This document shows, in pieces, positions 8,265-18,206 of a stretch of DNA of 64,000 bases. The DNA lies in NCBI RefSeq assembly GCF_017982655.1, contig NZ_JABXYX010000006.1, positions 62,001 through 126,000 of the forward strand, in the 5' to 3' direction. A program made the translations under genes and the position numbers. Below the pieces are notes generated by a model. The model was not told the origin of the DNA and searched no databases. It saw nothing but the letters and a program-made list of their open reading frames with translations. Positions within the stretch are counted from its first letter, which is position 1; each line of letters starts with the position of its first letter. Origin of the DNA: Brasilonema sp. CT11. Its GTDB lineage: Bacteria; Cyanobacteriota; Cyanobacteriia; Cyanobacteriales; Nostocaceae.

Positions 8265-9896
8265 ATGTCTACTGAACTTGAGTCAGAACTACACAAAGCA
8301 GTTGATAGCCGTCGCAACTTTGCAATTATTTCTCACCCAGATGCTGGGAAAACGACGCTGACAGAAAAGCTACTACTGTACGGAGGAGCAATTCATGAAG
8401 CTGGCGCAGTTAAGGCAAGACGGGCACAGCGTAAAGCAACCTCTGACTGGATGGCAATGGAACAGCAAAGAGGTATTTCGATTACCTCTACAGTATTGCA
8501 GTTTGAATATCAGGACTGTCAGATAAATTTGTTGGATACGCCTGGACACCAGGATTTTAGTGAAGATACCTATCGTACCTTGGCAGCGGCAGATAATGCT
8601 GTGATGCTTATTGACGTGGCAAAAGGTTTAGAACCCCAGACACGCAAGTTGTTTGAAGTGTGTAAGCTGCGCGGTATACCCATCTTCACGTTTGTGAATA
8701 AGCTAGATCGTCCAGGAAGGGAACCTTTGGAATTGTTGGACGAAATTGAGCAGGAATTGGGCCTGGTAACTTATGCTGTTAATTGGCCCATTGGTATGGG
8801 CGATCGCTTCAAAGGTGTGTACGATCGCAAAGAACAACAAATACACCTATTTGAAAGAAGCGCCCACGGAAGCCGCGAAGCTGTGGATACAGTCGTTGAC
8901 TTAGGCGATGCGAGAATAGAAGAACTTTTAGAACAAGATCTCTACTACCAACTCAAAAACGATATAGAACTTCTAGAAGGAGTAGGACCCGAATTAGATT
9001 TGGAATTGGTTCATCAAGGCAAAATGACGCCCGTTTTCTTTGGTAGTGCCATGACCAACTTCGGGGTTGAGTTATTCTTGAAAGACTTTCTTAATTATGC
9101 CCTCAAACCTGGTCCTCATAGCAGCAGTGTTGGCGAAGTTACACCTATATACCCAGAGTTTTCAGGGTTTGTCTTCAAACTTCAAGCAAACATGGACCCG
9201 AAACATCGCGATCGCGTCGCCTTTATCCGTGTTTGTACAGGCAAGTTTGAAAAAGATATGACAGTCAGTCACGCCCGCACTGGCAAAACGATTCGCTTAT
9301 CCCGTCCACAGAAATTATTTGCTCAAGAACGGGAATCCATAGATGTTGCTTACGCTGGTGATGTGATTGGTTTGAACAATCCTGGTGTGTTTGCGATCGG
9401 CGATACTATTTATACTGGGCAAAAGCTGGAGTATGAGGGTATTCCTTATTTTTCGCCTGAGTTATTTGCAGTTCTGCGTAACCCCAACCCCTCCAAATTC
9501 AAGCAGTTTCAAAAAGGGGTTTCCGAATTGCGGGAAGAAGGGGCTGTGCAAATTATGTACTCAGTGGATGAAGCCAAACGCGACCCAATTTTGGCTGCAG
9601 TCGGTCAGTTGCAATTTGAAGTGGTACAATTCCGGTTGCAAAATGAGTATGGAGTAGAAACTCTGCTAGAGTTATTGCCTTACAGTGTCGCCCGTTGGGT
9701 TGAGGGCGGCTGGGAAGCGTTGAATAAAATCGGACGTGTCTTTAATACAACAACAGTAAAAGACAGCATGGGGCGTCCAGTGTTATTATTCCGCAATGAA
9801 TGGAATTGTAACCAATTACAGGAAGACCATCCAGAATTGAAATTGAGTACTATTGCCCCCGTCGTTTCTACACAACCGACAAATTCAAATAGTTAG
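8265..9896 (+). CDS. prfC: peptide chain release factor 3 (RF3)
   Basis: RF3 is the GTPase that recycles RF1/RF2 from the ribosome after termination. The 543-residue protein has the translational GTPase motifs in order: P-loop HPDAGKTT (24-31), the effector region RGISITS (69-75), DTPGHQDF (91-98) and NKLDR (145-149). Domain II ([23 protein letters not shown]) and domain III ([11 protein letters not shown]) follow. [14 protein letters not shown] is characteristic of RF3 as against EF-G. Length is normal. The stop codon lies inside an inverted repeat that starts the downstream terminator-like region. Confidence 0.95.
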   Translation: MSTELESELHKAVDSRRNFAIISHPDAGKTTLTEKLLLYGGAIHEAGAVKARRAQRKATSDWMAMEQQRGISITSTVLQFEYQDCQINLLDTPGHQDFSEDTYRTLAAADNAVMLIDVAKGLEPQTRKLFEVCKLRGIPIFTFVNKLDRPGREPLELLDEIEQELGLVTYAVNWPIGMGDRFKGVYDRKEQQIHLFERSAHGSREAVDTVVDLGDARIEELLEQDLYYQLKNDIELLEGVGPELDLELVHQGKMTPVFFGSAMTNFGVELFLKDFLNYALKPGPHSSSVGEVTPIYPEFSGFVFKLQANMDPKHRDRVAFIRVCTGKFEKDMTVSHARTGKTIRLSRPQKLFAQERESIDVAYAGDVIGLNNPGVFAIGDTIYTGQKLEYEGIPYFSPELFAVLRNPNPSKFKQFQKGVSELREEGAVQIMYSVDEAKRDPILAAVGQLQFEVVQFRLQNEYGVETLLELLPYSVARWVEGGWEALNKIGRVFNTTTVKDSMGRPVLLFRNEWNCNQLQEDHPELKLSTIAPVVSTQPTNSNS

Positions 9897-9964
9897 TGGT
9901 TAGTGATTAACTAACCACTAACCAGATTCCCGTGTGAACCGTTGCTCAACACGGGAGTCTGGTT
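9892..9964 (+). terminator. double hairpin after prfC
   Basis: Two hairpins follow each other. GTTAGTGGTTAGT/ACTAACCACTAAC (13 bp, loop GATTA, 9892-9922) overlaps the prfC TAG stop. AACCAGATTCCCGTGT/ACACGGGAGTCTGGTT (9920-9964) follows with one mismatch. The arms share two or three bases, so the two structures may compete. No long T-run follows, so factor-independent termination is possible but not certain. Confidence 0.5.
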
Positions 9965-10064
9965 AATACGGTTCGGTTAAGACTGAAGTTTAGATCCTAC
10001 ATTTCGCACTTAAGCGAACAAATGGATGGTATTTTTGATTGATGCATTACGCAACACCATTTTT

Positions 10065-11684
10065 TTACGAGGCTCCAAAGTAGTTATATTTTAAATGATC
10101 TGCTAAACGCAATGCTAACGCAACAATCATTAACGTAGAATTAGCAGTACCTGAAGTAGGAAATGTAGAGCTTCCCGCAACAAACAGACCACTTACTTCA
10201 TGAACCTGAGAATTTACATTCACAACACCTTCCTTCGGGTTAGCTGACATCCTCGTTGTCCCCGTCTGGTGGGCTTTATCTTCAAAGTTTTCCTGCCAAT
10301 TTTCTTCCTTGTTTAACCAAGTAGAAAGATGCGGTGTAGGAAAGCCAATTTTTTTAAATTCTTGCGTAATCAATTGACTCATTCTTTGAGCAGTTTGTCG
10401 TTCTAACGAATTGACTTTCCAATTTACCTTGGCTAGTGGCATATTCAATCTATCTTTTTGGTTGCTAGAAAGAGTAATACGACTTTCTGGATCGGGTAAC
10501 TGCTCTAGCATACAGTGAAGCTCAATACGTTCAACTTTGATGAGTGGAGGACGGCGCTTGACGTAACGGCGGTGAAAGCCTGAGCTTATCTCCCTAAAAC
10601 TAGACAATATCGTGAATATATCTTGAGTTGATTGCTTGATCAACTCCCGTTTTCGTAGAGTAGTTTTAAGTCGCCTCATTGCTGACCAAGAATCATTTGG
10701 TAGTGGATTGTATTCTTCTAGATAAGCATCACATCTCAATAGGTTTTCTTGTTCCTGAATTTTGGGACTTAGTGATAATCCATGTAGATAAACATGAGTT
10801 TGTTGTTTATCTTTGATCAAATAGTGTCCAAATCTATTTCGTACACTGTAGGCAGAGTGATGAGCAAAAGAACCAATGACACATAAAGTATGATCCATTA
10901 AAAATCTACCAACCACATCATTTTGATTCCCTATTCCATTAGGAATGGTTCGGTTGGAGGCTAAAAGTAATCGCGCATTTTCAATCCCGCCACAAGATAG
11001 CACTAAAGCTTTTGCTTTAACAAACGCACGCTTACCCTCTAAGGTTCTCACTTCAACTGATTCAAAGCAAGTCCCCAATTCATTTGTATTAATATGGGTT
11101 ACATTGGCATGCAAAAGAACTTCAATGTTTGGACTATTATCAATGAAGAAATCGCGTCCAAACCTTATTGGTTCTCCTCGTTCCTTAAGACTCTTACTGA
11201 ATTGCCAGAATGTCGTGTCTAAAAATTTTGAGTCCATATTAGGTGTAGCAGGCAAAACTTTAAACAACTCCCAAAGTCGATTGTCATAACAATTTGGTCC
11301 AAGTCCCAAATTTTTTCCTGCTCGTTCTAATAATGGTTCTAATTCTTCGTATTTAAGATCCCATCCCGAGTAGGGGATCCAAGATCGTTTTTGAAAATCA
11401 GTAGGATTAAAAGGAGCACATCTACCTGTCCATGTATGTGAGGTTCCACCATAAAGCCGATTACGAGTATTGTCTTTTCGTGAAACTCCTACATTTTCGA
11501 TTTTACACAAGGCTTCCGTATCACTCTCTTTCTCAAAGCCACCGCTTTCTAAAATCCACACTTGAATCTTCGTCCCAGCAAACTCTTTTGCAATAGATAG
11601 ACCAGCAGGTCCGCTACCCACTATACATAAATCTGTTTCAATTAACAAATCATCCTCAAACTGACTCAGATCAGAAAATCTCAT
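10065..11684 (-). CDS. GMC-family FAD-dependent oxidoreductase
   Basis: A 539-residue flavoprotein of the glucose-methanol-choline family. The FAD-binding Rossmann motif DLCIVGSGPAGLSIAKEF is at about 18-35. GGTSHTWTGRCAPF (about 79-92) fits the second FAD contact. SCGGIENARLLLAS (about 230-243) is the GMC signature. HQTGTTRMS near 472 matches the C-terminal catalytic loop, and VAGSSTFPTSGTANST (about 498-513) closes the FAD site. It would oxidise an alcohol or sugar hydroxyl and reduce oxygen or another acceptor; the substrate is not predictable. No signal peptide is seen. A stand-alone gene, bordered downstream (minus strand) by the prfC terminator region and upstream by a degenerate stretch. 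Confidence 0.85.
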   Translation of the reverse strand: MRFSDLSQFEDDLLIETDLCIVGSGPAGLSIAKEFAGTKIQVWILESGGFEKESDTEALCKIENVGVSRKDNTRNRLYGGTSHTWTGRCAPFNPTDFQKRSWIPYSGWDLKYEELEPLLERAGKNLGLGPNCYDNRLWELFKVLPATPNMDSKFLDTTFWQFSKSLKERGEPIRFGRDFFIDNSPNIEVLLHANVTHINTNELGTCFESVEVRTLEGKRAFVKAKALVLSCGGIENARLLLASNRTIPNGIGNQNDVVGRFLMDHTLCVIGSFAHHSAYSVRNRFGHYLIKDKQQTHVYLHGLSLSPKIQEQENLLRCDAYLEEYNPLPNDSWSAMRRLKTTLRKRELIKQSTQDIFTILSSFREISSGFHRRYVKRRPPLIKVERIELHCMLEQLPDPESRITLSSNQKDRLNMPLAKVNWKVNSLERQTAQRMSQLITQEFKKIGFPTPHLSTWLNKEENWQENFEDKAHQTGTTRMSANPKEGVVNVNSQVHEVSGLFVAGSSTFPTSGTANSTLMIVALALRLADHLKYNYFGAS

Positions 11685-11791
11685 ATTAATTTCTTGTTTA
11701 CCTTGGTTTACGAAATTGAAAAAGTCAATGATCTGTAATGTCTATCAGCCAAGTTCTAAAAGGATGTTTGAAAAGTCATTAGGGAAAAAAG

Positions 11792-11955
11792 TCATGCCAA
11801 TCGCCTCACCACAATACGCATCATGGCAATGTAGACAAATATTTCTACTGTTTGGCGGTAATAGCTTGTAGTCTTTGTTCAAACTCCGACACAGATTGAG
11901 CAAGCTTTTGGTACCCTCCACTACCCACTGTTTGGGTAATAAGACAAAAGGCTTG
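11792..11955 (-). pseudogene. IS5-type transposase, C-terminal remnant with frameshift
   Basis: The minus strand encodes FVLLPKQWVVEGTKS then LLNLCRSLNKDYKLLP, followed in another frame by YYRQTVEIFVYIAMMRIVVRRLA and a TGA at 11792-11794. This matches the usual C-terminal end of IS5/IS4-type DDE transposases, where R/KWVVER, the catalytic Glu and SKDYELLP are followed by an AMIRIMLRRLA-like tail. The frame change near LLP and the missing N-terminal two thirds show it is dead. Neither terminal repeat could be placed. Confidence 0.65.
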
Positions 11956-13225
11956 AACCATTGCGGTCACAGCACCACCTATACAATCCAGTGACAAGAT
12001 TTATCACCCATTGCATAAACGGATTGCTATCAGAAACCGCCATCTACCCAAATGGTTACAACCGAGGCACAAGTTTTGCCATCTGTTTAACCTCTAAAGT
12101 GCCTGTTTGGCTCCCTCTAGCTTCGTTCAAATTGCTCTTGGGAAGATTGCTCTATGGTTGACTTATGGCTCTCTGGGTACTGTACTGCGTATTTGCAGCT
12201 TACACCTTGAGAGTTTTTTTGACTCTGTAGCCGACTTTTCTAACATCCTCTAAGTGCGCGAAATATTATCGAACCCACTCCATGATGAACCTAAATTGAA
12301 ATTCATGAACAAAGAAAGCGTTGATACAGAAAACATACCAACTGCTAGGATTACAAAAGATTTATTCAGCTTTCTTGTCAACTCCTTAACTAAATATTGT
12401 CGGCAGAAAATACCAAAAAGAATATAATCAAAAGATTTTTTTTATAATTATTTTCTACTGTAAATATTTAATTGAAAAGTTGTACGACCACTGTTTTTTT
12501 TAGACATATCATGAATTTTCTGGCAAATCAATAGTTTGTATAAGATACTTACTTATCCCACTTATCTTACTTATCCTCTTTTTCAGTTTTTCAGTCAAAT
12601 ATACTTTTAAAAAAAAATAATGTCTGCTTGTTTTTTATTAATTATGTAAATGAGCGTTATTGATTTGTGGAAATACATTTTAAAGCTTTCACTTTTAGTG
12701 TTCTATAGTACTTTTTTTGGAATTGCTATAGGGTATTGCCGTGGTTACTTCTTCAAGTTAGCTTCGTTCAAATACATTGCAAAGAAAAGTTACAATATTT
12801 GCTCTTGTTGTTTCTTAATTTGCCAATTAATGAAATTGCAAACGTAAGTAAATTCCGCATGACAATAAAGTCATTAAAAAGAAGTCAGAATGGGCTGCGC
12901 CCCGCTGCGCTAACAGCAATTCCTGAGGCAGAATCACTTCTGTTGGGGATGCGCGACCCCAACCGATTGTAGACAACGCTCTTATCCTACGGAGGGAGAT
13001 CCTCCTACAGTACTGGCTCCCCTGTAGACGGGAAACCACGGCAGGTGCTACAATGAGGGTTGCCCCGTTGTAGCATGTGGCGTGCGTCTGGCGTCAGGTG
13101 GCGTTCAAGACTGCGACCCCCTCACCTTCTGGCGGGCGTCTAAGCCTGTGAAACTCGCTTCCCTTGCACTGGCTCCCCTTACACCACTAGTTCTTGACAC
13201 TAGAATCAACAAAAAGCTCTAATAA
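11956..13225. other. 1.3 kb without a convincing gene; repeats at the right end
   Basis: Short open frames exist at 11961-12161 and 12650-12847 (65 codons, hydrophobic, cysteine-rich), but neither has a ribosome binding site or a recognisable sequence. 12240-12880 is very AT-rich. From 12886 to about 13190 the GC-rich repeat seen at 7369-7600 recurs (GGGAGATCCTCCT, CAGGTGCTACAATGAGGG and GTGGCGTGCG units), preceded by GGGCTGCGCCCCGCTGCGC, which is close to GGACTGCGTCCCGCAGCGC at 7612. Confidence 0.6.
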
Positions 13226-14959
13226 TTAGAACAAAAAATAACGCTGTGTCATAGGCAAAGAGGTAGCAGGTTCACAAGTTAACAACTTCCCATCTACCCT
13301 GACATGGAAAGTTTCTGGATCAACATCAATTTGTGGGGTAGCGTCGTTGAGTTTCAAATCTGCTTTTTTCAACTCACGTGTTTTGGAAACTGCTACCGTC
13401 CGAGTTTTTAAACCAAGTTTTTCGGGTATACCCTGTTTTAAAGCTTCGTTGGAAACGAAAGTTATAGAAGTTTCTGCCATTGCACCGCCAAAGCTACCAA
13501 ACATCGGGCGCATATGAACTGGTTCGGGGGTGGAGATACTAGCATTAGGATCGCCCATTTGTGAGTAAGCGATCATTCCTCCTTTGATCACAGTTTCTGG
13601 TTTGACGCCAAAAAATGCTGGCTTCCACAAACACAAATCTGCTAACTTTCCTTCTTCAACCGAACCTATATGATCTGCAACGCCATGAGCAATGGCAGGA
13701 TTAATGGTATATTTGGCGATGTAGCGTTTTGCCCTAAAATTATCATGAGTTTGGTGAGGATGACCAGGAGAAGGTAATAATCCTTTCTGTACTTTCATCT
13801 TATGGGCAGTTTGCCAGGTGCGAGTAATCACTTCCCCTACCCTTCCCATTGCTTGAGAATCGGAAGACATAATGCTGATAATCCCCATATCATGCAAAAT
13901 GTCCTCAGCCGCAATCGTTTCCTTGCGAATTCTGGATTCGGCAAATTTGACATCTTCACGAATGTTTTTATCGAGGTGATGGCATACCATCAACATATCG
14001 AGATGTTCGTCGAAAGTATTGATCGTGTAGGGACGGGTGGGATTAGTAGAAGCGGGCAAAACATTTGCTAGACTACAGACTTTCAGAATATCAGGCGCGT
14101 GACCACCGCCAGCACCTTCTGTATGGAAAGTGTGAATCACACGGTTTTTAAAAGCAGCAATGGTATTTTCCACAAATCCTGCTTCATTCAGAGAGTCGGT
14201 GTGAATTGCGACTTGTACATCGTACTCATCTGCAACCGAAAGACAAGTATCAATAGCGTTCGCCGTGGTTCCCCAATCTTCGTGCAGCTTTAAACCCATA
14301 ACTCCCGCAGCAACTTGCTCTATCAATCCTTCAGGTTTGCTAGTATTACCTTTGCCCAAGAAACCAACATTGACAGGGAAGCCATCAGCCGCTTGTAGCA
14401 TGCGGTAAATATTCCAAGGACCAGGGGTACAAGTTGTGGCGAGGGTACCCGTGGCAGGACCTGTACCACCGCCAATTAAGGTTGTCGTACCAGAGGCGAT
14501 CGCAGTTTCGATTTGCTGAGGACAGATAAAGTGAATGTGGGTATCAATCGCCCCAGCAGTCAGAATTTTGCCTTCTCCTGCGATCGCTTCCGTCCCAGGA
14601 CCAATAATAATATCTATATTGTCTTGTGTGTAAGGATTGCCTGCTTTACCAATTTTAAAAATTTTCCCGTCTTTAATGCCAACATCTGCTTTAATAATGC
14701 CTGACCAATCAAGAATCAAGGCGTTGGTGATCACCACATCTACTGCACCATCAGCATTTGAAATCGGGGATTGTCCCATACCATCCCGAATCACCTTACC
14801 ACCGCCAAATTTTACCTCTTCGCCGTAAAGCGTACCACCATAGGTTGTGTAATCTTGTTCCACTTCAATGAACAAATCCGTATCAGCAAGACGGATGCGA
14901 TCGCCAATCGTAGGACCAAAAGTATTGGTATATTCCCGTCGGTTCATAAAATAACTCAT
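13226..14959 (-). CDS. ureC: urease alpha subunit
   Basis: UreC is the catalytic subunit of nickel urease, which splits urea to ammonia and carbamate. The ATG at 14959 gives [20 protein letters not shown], the normal N-terminus, and 577 residues; the frame upstream of it is not family sequence. All active-site motifs are present. HIHFICPQ gives the nickel-binding His pair. [11 protein letters not shown] carries the carbamylated Lys. [10 protein letters not shown] and [12 protein letters not shown] supply two more nickel His. [20 protein letters not shown] is the mobile flap with the catalytic His, and [12 protein letters not shown] carries the nickel-binding Asp. The gene is separated from ureF by an IS982-type element ending about 130 bp upstream, so it may now depend on read-through or its own promoter. 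Confidence 0.96.
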   Translation of the reverse strand: MSYFMNRREYTNTFGPTIGDRIRLADTDLFIEVEQDYTTYGGTLYGEEVKFGGGKVIRDGMGQSPISNADGAVDVVITNALILDWSGIIKADVGIKDGKIFKIGKAGNPYTQDNIDIIIGPGTEAIAGEGKILTAGAIDTHIHFICPQQIETAIASGTTTLIGGGTGPATGTLATTCTPGPWNIYRMLQAADGFPVNVGFLGKGNTSKPEGLIEQVAAGVMGLKLHEDWGTTANAIDTCLSVADEYDVQVAIHTDSLNEAGFVENTIAAFKNRVIHTFHTEGAGGGHAPDILKVCSLANVLPASTNPTRPYTINTFDEHLDMLMVCHHLDKNIREDVKFAESRIRKETIAAEDILHDMGIISIMSSDSQAMGRVGEVITRTWQTAHKMKVQKGLLPSPGHPHQTHDNFRAKRYIAKYTINPAIAHGVADHIGSVEEGKLADLCLWKPAFFGVKPETVIKGGMIAYSQMGDPNASISTPEPVHMRPMFGSFGGAMAETSITFVSNEALKQGIPEKLGLKTRTVAVSKTRELKKADLKLNDATPQIDVDPETFHVRVDGKLLTCEPATSLPMTQRYFLF

Positions 14960-15086
14960 GTTTAATATCTTTCTTGTGATCTGTAGAAACGCAATCTCTA
15001 CATTACTCCTCTCTCTGTGTACTCTGCGCCTCTGCGGTTCAAAAATAGGTATTTTTCTGCCGGTTCGCAAGTAAGAACAACTAACT

Positions 15087-16107
15087 AACGCGATGTGCAA
15101 CTTATTCTGTCACAAGGTCATCAAACTGTAAGGGTTCCAAAGCAAACAGACGATTTAACCAGACGCATACAGTGTGAGCTAATAGTTTGCGGTTTAAACG
15201 ACTTGTCAAATGCCACATATCCACTAGCCCACACTTTTTCAAAATTAAAGCGATTGCCTACGGCAGAGCTACGCTTAACGCTAAGTTGTCCAATTACCGT
15301 TTCAATTAGCCGGCGAACGGTTTGAAGTAACTTTACCCAGCGTTTGGGACGAGTGTCGTGCATATTGGAACGTAGGGCTGTTTGCAAATTAATGCCATAG
15401 CGTGCTAGTTCCTGGCGCAGAGTAGCACTAATGTATCCTTTGTCACCTATTACCATCCCCTGAATCAAACGCACGATATCCCATATAGCCTCCCGTTCAT
15501 CTCCATTAGCAGGGGTTAAAGTGAACCCTGTAATGACTCCACAGGCACTAATGAGTAAGTGACCATGAAATCCGTAATATGTTTCCTTTTTTGCAGCGCA
15601 GTAACCATAGCTGGCTTCGCCTTGAAAGCTACGACAGCCAGGAGCACGGCTAAAGCAACATAGCGGAATCGGAATTCCATCAATAATGTGCGTATTATCA
15701 CTCAGAGCGCCAAGTTCCCTTGCCAAGAGTTGTTGTAGCTTTTGCTTGTACTGCCATAAGTTTGCAGCTTGTCGTACAAAGGTTGAACGGCTTTTCATCT
15801 GGGGAAACATTGACATCCAGTGACGGCGAAAGTATTGCCAGAACTTTCACTGTATCAATACCTTGAAATTCTGCCACAATTTCCATCGTAATCACTTCAC
15901 TGTCACTTAAAGAGGGCTGAAATCCGCGACTACGTACAGGTTGACCATTGATTACTTCTTTCAATAGGTCGTCCACGCAGCAAAATACAGCTGTGATAAA
16001 GTCTTCCATAGATAACATTTGTCTCACCCTAGCAAGAGATAACAATCACAATCTCTCGATTAAGCATAGGGTGGGACTTTCATCTTTGGAAAGTTGCACA
16101 TCGCGTT
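15087..16107 (-). mobile_element. IS982-family insertion sequence between ureF and ureC
   Basis: An element of about 1.02 kb with 17-bp terminal inverted repeats: AACGCGATGTGCAACTT at 15087-15103 and AAGTTGCACATCGCGTT at 16091-16107, a perfect match. It is flanked by AACT at 15083-15086 and 16108-16111, a plausible 4-bp target duplication. The size and ends fit IS982. It carries one frameshifted transposase on the minus strand. The right end falls on the ureF stop codon: without the insertion ureF would end AGT-TAG, with it AGT-TAA, so the UreF protein is unchanged. Confidence 0.85.
15121..16045 (-). pseudogene. IS982-type transposase, frameshifted
   Basis: The frame from 16045 encodes the N-terminal part (EDFITAVFCCVDDLLKEV, SLSDSEVITMEIVAEFQGID). 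It loses the family sequence at about 15838-15846, where a one-base shift is needed to continue as WQYFRRHWMSMFPQ and STFVRQAANLW. The second frame runs to the stop at 15121, with GEASYGYCAAKKETYYGFHG, VIGDKGYI (DDE-type Asp) and RRLIETVIGQL (catalytic Glu). IS982 transposases are normally one frame of about 290-300 codons, so this is a single-indel pseudogene, unless +1 slippage at the GTTCTGG site rescues it, for which I see no strong signal. Confidence 0.85.
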
Positions 16108-16810
16108 AACTAGCAAATAATCTCTGAGCGAGTTTTTGATGCCGCATCTGAGCAATATCTATAGCCGGAGTACAAGACCACATTTCCTCCAGACTCATTG
16201 ATGCAGCAGTTTGGTAAACTGTCTCAATCTCTGGTGCTAACTGAAGCAGAACTCGTTGTGCTTGCAGATGTCCCACAACACTTAAACGGATAGCAGCACC
16301 CAACAAACCAGTGACGAAGCTATGCAAAAAACCCAGCACTGTATCCTGTTCACTCAAAAGAGCTGCTCTACCAACTACAGCAAAGACAACTGGATGTAAG
16401 CAATGAATTTTACCTTTGGCAGCATCTTGATTTAAAATGTCCAATTGAGAGTCTTGCCAAGTCGAACTGGCAACCATAAGTAATGCTCGTCCGCTTTTGC
16501 GTTGGGTTTCACGCGTTTTCTCAACTAGGGTTTGAGCAAATAGTCGAGCATCTGCGGCTCGTACTGCTTCTAAATCAGCGATCGCACTTCCTCGGTAGGC
16601 GTGGATCAGTGCTACTGTATCTGTGACTCCTATTTTGTTACGTAATAATAGCCGCAAAAAAGTTTGCAAATCTTCTGATCCACGCAGTTGATTTTCTTGG
16701 ACTAAGGATTCTAACCCGTGAGATAAAGTAAAAGATCCAGAGGGGAAGAAAGAATCAGACAACTGCATTAAGGCGAGTTGTTGGGCGAACACGGATGCAG
16801 GTAAACTCAT
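16106..16810 (-). CDS. ureF: urease accessory protein UreF
   Basis: UreF works in the UreD/UreF/UreG complex that delivers nickel to apo-urease and gates UreG GTPase activity. The 234-residue, mostly helical protein shows the family signature [21 protein letters not shown] at the N-terminus and [14 protein letters not shown] in the last third. The start overlaps the ureE stop by 4 bp, and it is the last gene of the tightly packed ureG-D-E-F run. The stop codon is contributed in part by the inserted IS982 element; the C-terminus LAQRLFAS is what the uninterrupted gene would also encode. Confidence 0.92.
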   Translation of the reverse strand: MSLPASVFAQQLALMQLSDSFFPSGSFTLSHGLESLVQENQLRGSEDLQTFLRLLLRNKIGVTDTVALIHAYRGSAIADLEAVRAADARLFAQTLVEKTRETQRKSGRALLMVASSTWQDSQLDILNQDAAKGKIHCLHPVVFAVVGRAALLSEQDTVLGFLHSFVTGLLGAAIRLSVVGHLQAQRVLLQLAPEIETVYQTAASMSLEEMWSCTPAIDIAQMRHQKLAQRLFAS

Positions 16811-17331
16811 GAGCCGTGATCGTGATGAGTGTGTGGAGAAAAGTCGAGATATTGTTGTGGCGATCGCAGTTCAAAGTCAATCTCTAACCCAGGAATCTGA
16901 AAATCCCGAACGGTTGATTCCATAACTTCTACATCTGCTGCTAATTGAACGTAGAGTTTACCATCTTGTACGATAATAGGCCAATGGTGATTACCCAAGA
17001 CATGACCCAGATGAATTAATTTAATAGCATGCTCAGTAACTGGCTTCGTAAAACTAAGTACCATGACCTTTTGCTCTTGCAGATGAACAAGTAGTAACTT
17101 ACCTTCTTCTGTTTCTAAAACATCTCCTTCCCGCAGTGCCCAATCTCGACTTTTCACAATTCCTACAGCCACACCAGTAGTCGTGTGAGCGTGAATTCGA
17201 CCTTTGCGGCTATCAGTTTGACTAATATGAACTTCCCAGCAAAGTGCTGAGGATCGAGCTTTTTCTATCTGTTCAGATAAGCTGACATTTTCTTTTGAAT
17301 TGCCCAGGTAAATTTCTGCTAATTCAGTCAT
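16807..17331 (-). CDS. ureE: urease nickel metallochaperone UreE
   Basis: UreE binds Ni2+ and hands it to UreG for insertion into urease. The 174 residues include the N-terminal peptide-binding domain with [20 protein letters not shown] (about 59-78). The C-terminal metal-binding domain contains [14 protein letters not shown] (about 105-118), where the conserved GNHHWP His pair forms the dimer metal site. The C-terminal tail [11 protein letters not shown] is short but His-rich, suited to nickel storage. Stop and start codons overlap ureF and ureD by 4 bp each, so translation is coupled. Confidence 0.93.
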   Translation of the reverse strand: MTELAEIYLGNSKENVSLSEQIEKARSSALCWEVHISQTDSRKGRIHAHTTTGVAVGIVKSRDWALREGDVLETEEGKLLLVHLQEQKVMVLSFTKPVTEHAIKLIHLGHVLGNHHWPIIVQDGKLYVQLAADVEVMESTVRDFQIPGLEIDFELRSPQQYLDFSPHTHHDHGS

Positions 17332-18206
17332 AAATCATTGGGTAAAGAAGGTTGATTAATCGAGCGACGTACACAGTTTAAGGCGTATTTTAAATAATTT
17401 TTGAGTTCGTGAGTTCCACTAGCCATAGCTCTAATCAGCAGACCCTTGTTTCGGGGTAAGATTGAGCTTGCTACAGTCAGACCGGAGCAGTTCGCTGCTT
17501 CTAAGTCTTCTACACTTTTACTCAATAATTCCAGATTTGTTTCAGGTAAAACTATAATCACATTACCAAGGACAGGTGAAGAGGCAAAGAGGTTAGTTTT
17601 AGTAAAGAGATTTCGCTTTCCTTCCAAGCGCATGGCATCAGTAAACCATAGCTCTCCACAAGTAGAAGTCACTTGCAGGCGGCTGAAGTAGTATTGAAAC
17701 TGGTAAAATTCTCCCCTCGCCAACCTTCCAGGTAGAATCATTTCACTCAAAAATAATTTTCCAGTCGGATGAATCTTGATATTTATAGTTTGCTCCAAAC
17801 TCGCATCAGCAAACAAAATTAATGCTTCTGGTACAAACTCTAAGGTAGCTTTTTCCCCAATTTCAATTTCATAATTGGTTGTCGCTTTTGAGCCTGCTAT
17901 AGGCATCGAATGAACTTTAGTAGCAGCCTGCTCTGTAAGATAAACGCTAGTATGATCTGCTAGTTGCAAAGATATATTCAACTTATCTTGTGCCAGTAAA
18001 CCTGGAGATGTACTCATAATATAGAGGTAGGCGCGGTGCAAATCAGCATCATCAAGACGGAATACTTGAGATACCCTCAAAGGATAAGCTGTGTATTGAT
18101 GGTCAAGAATAGTTTTACCAAAGCGATTGCCCGAAGGGCAGACGCCTTTAGGCGTAACGCACTTCAGTCCTAACTCCAAGTTATAGCGCTTCTCATCTAC
18201 GTCCAT
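17328..18206 (-). CDS. ureD: urease accessory protein UreD, with a repeat-encoded N-terminal insert
   Basis: UreD is the scaffold of the nickel-insertion complex. The 292-residue protein is a divergent member, but VYLTEQAATKVHSM, the stretch EALILFADASLEQ, and FYQFQYYFSRLQV followed by GELWFTDAMRLEG are recognisable family blocks. Residues around 16-29 (CVTPKGVCPSGNR) are encoded by a 38-bp palindromic repeat (18123-18160) of the kind dispersed in cyanobacterial genomes; it is inserted in frame. The start at 18206 lies 14 bp inside the end of ureG, and the stop overlaps ureE by 4 bp. The N-terminus before the insert is uncertain. Confidence 0.88.
   Translation of the reverse strand: MDVDEKRYNLELGLKCVTPKGVCPSGNRFGKTILDHQYTAYPLRVSQVFRLDDADLHRAYLYIMSTSPGLLAQDKLNISLQLADHTSVYLTEQAATKVHSMPIAGSKATTNYEIEIGEKATLEFVPEALILFADASLEQTINIKIHPTGKLFLSEMILPGRLARGEFYQFQYYFSRLQVTSTCGELWFTDAMRLEGKRNLFTKTNLFASSPVLGNVIIVLPETNLELLSKSVEDLEAANCSGLTVASSILPRNKGLLIRAMASGTHELKNYLKYALNCVRRSINQPSLPNDL
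18123..18160. repeat. 38-bp palindromic repeat inside ureD
   Basis: The plus strand reads GCGATTGCCCGAAGGGCAG followed by ACGCCTTTAGGCGTAACGC: two small hairpins (GCCC-GAA-GGGC and ACGCC-TTTA-GGCGT) with HIP1-like ends. The same type of unit is found between genes elsewhere in such genomes. Here it is read through in frame as part of UreD. Confidence 0.65.

Noticed and set aside
12650-12847. A 65-codon hydrophobic plus-strand frame
   Set aside because: No ribosome binding site, very AT-rich surroundings and no recognisable pattern; kept only as a remark in the gene-free region.
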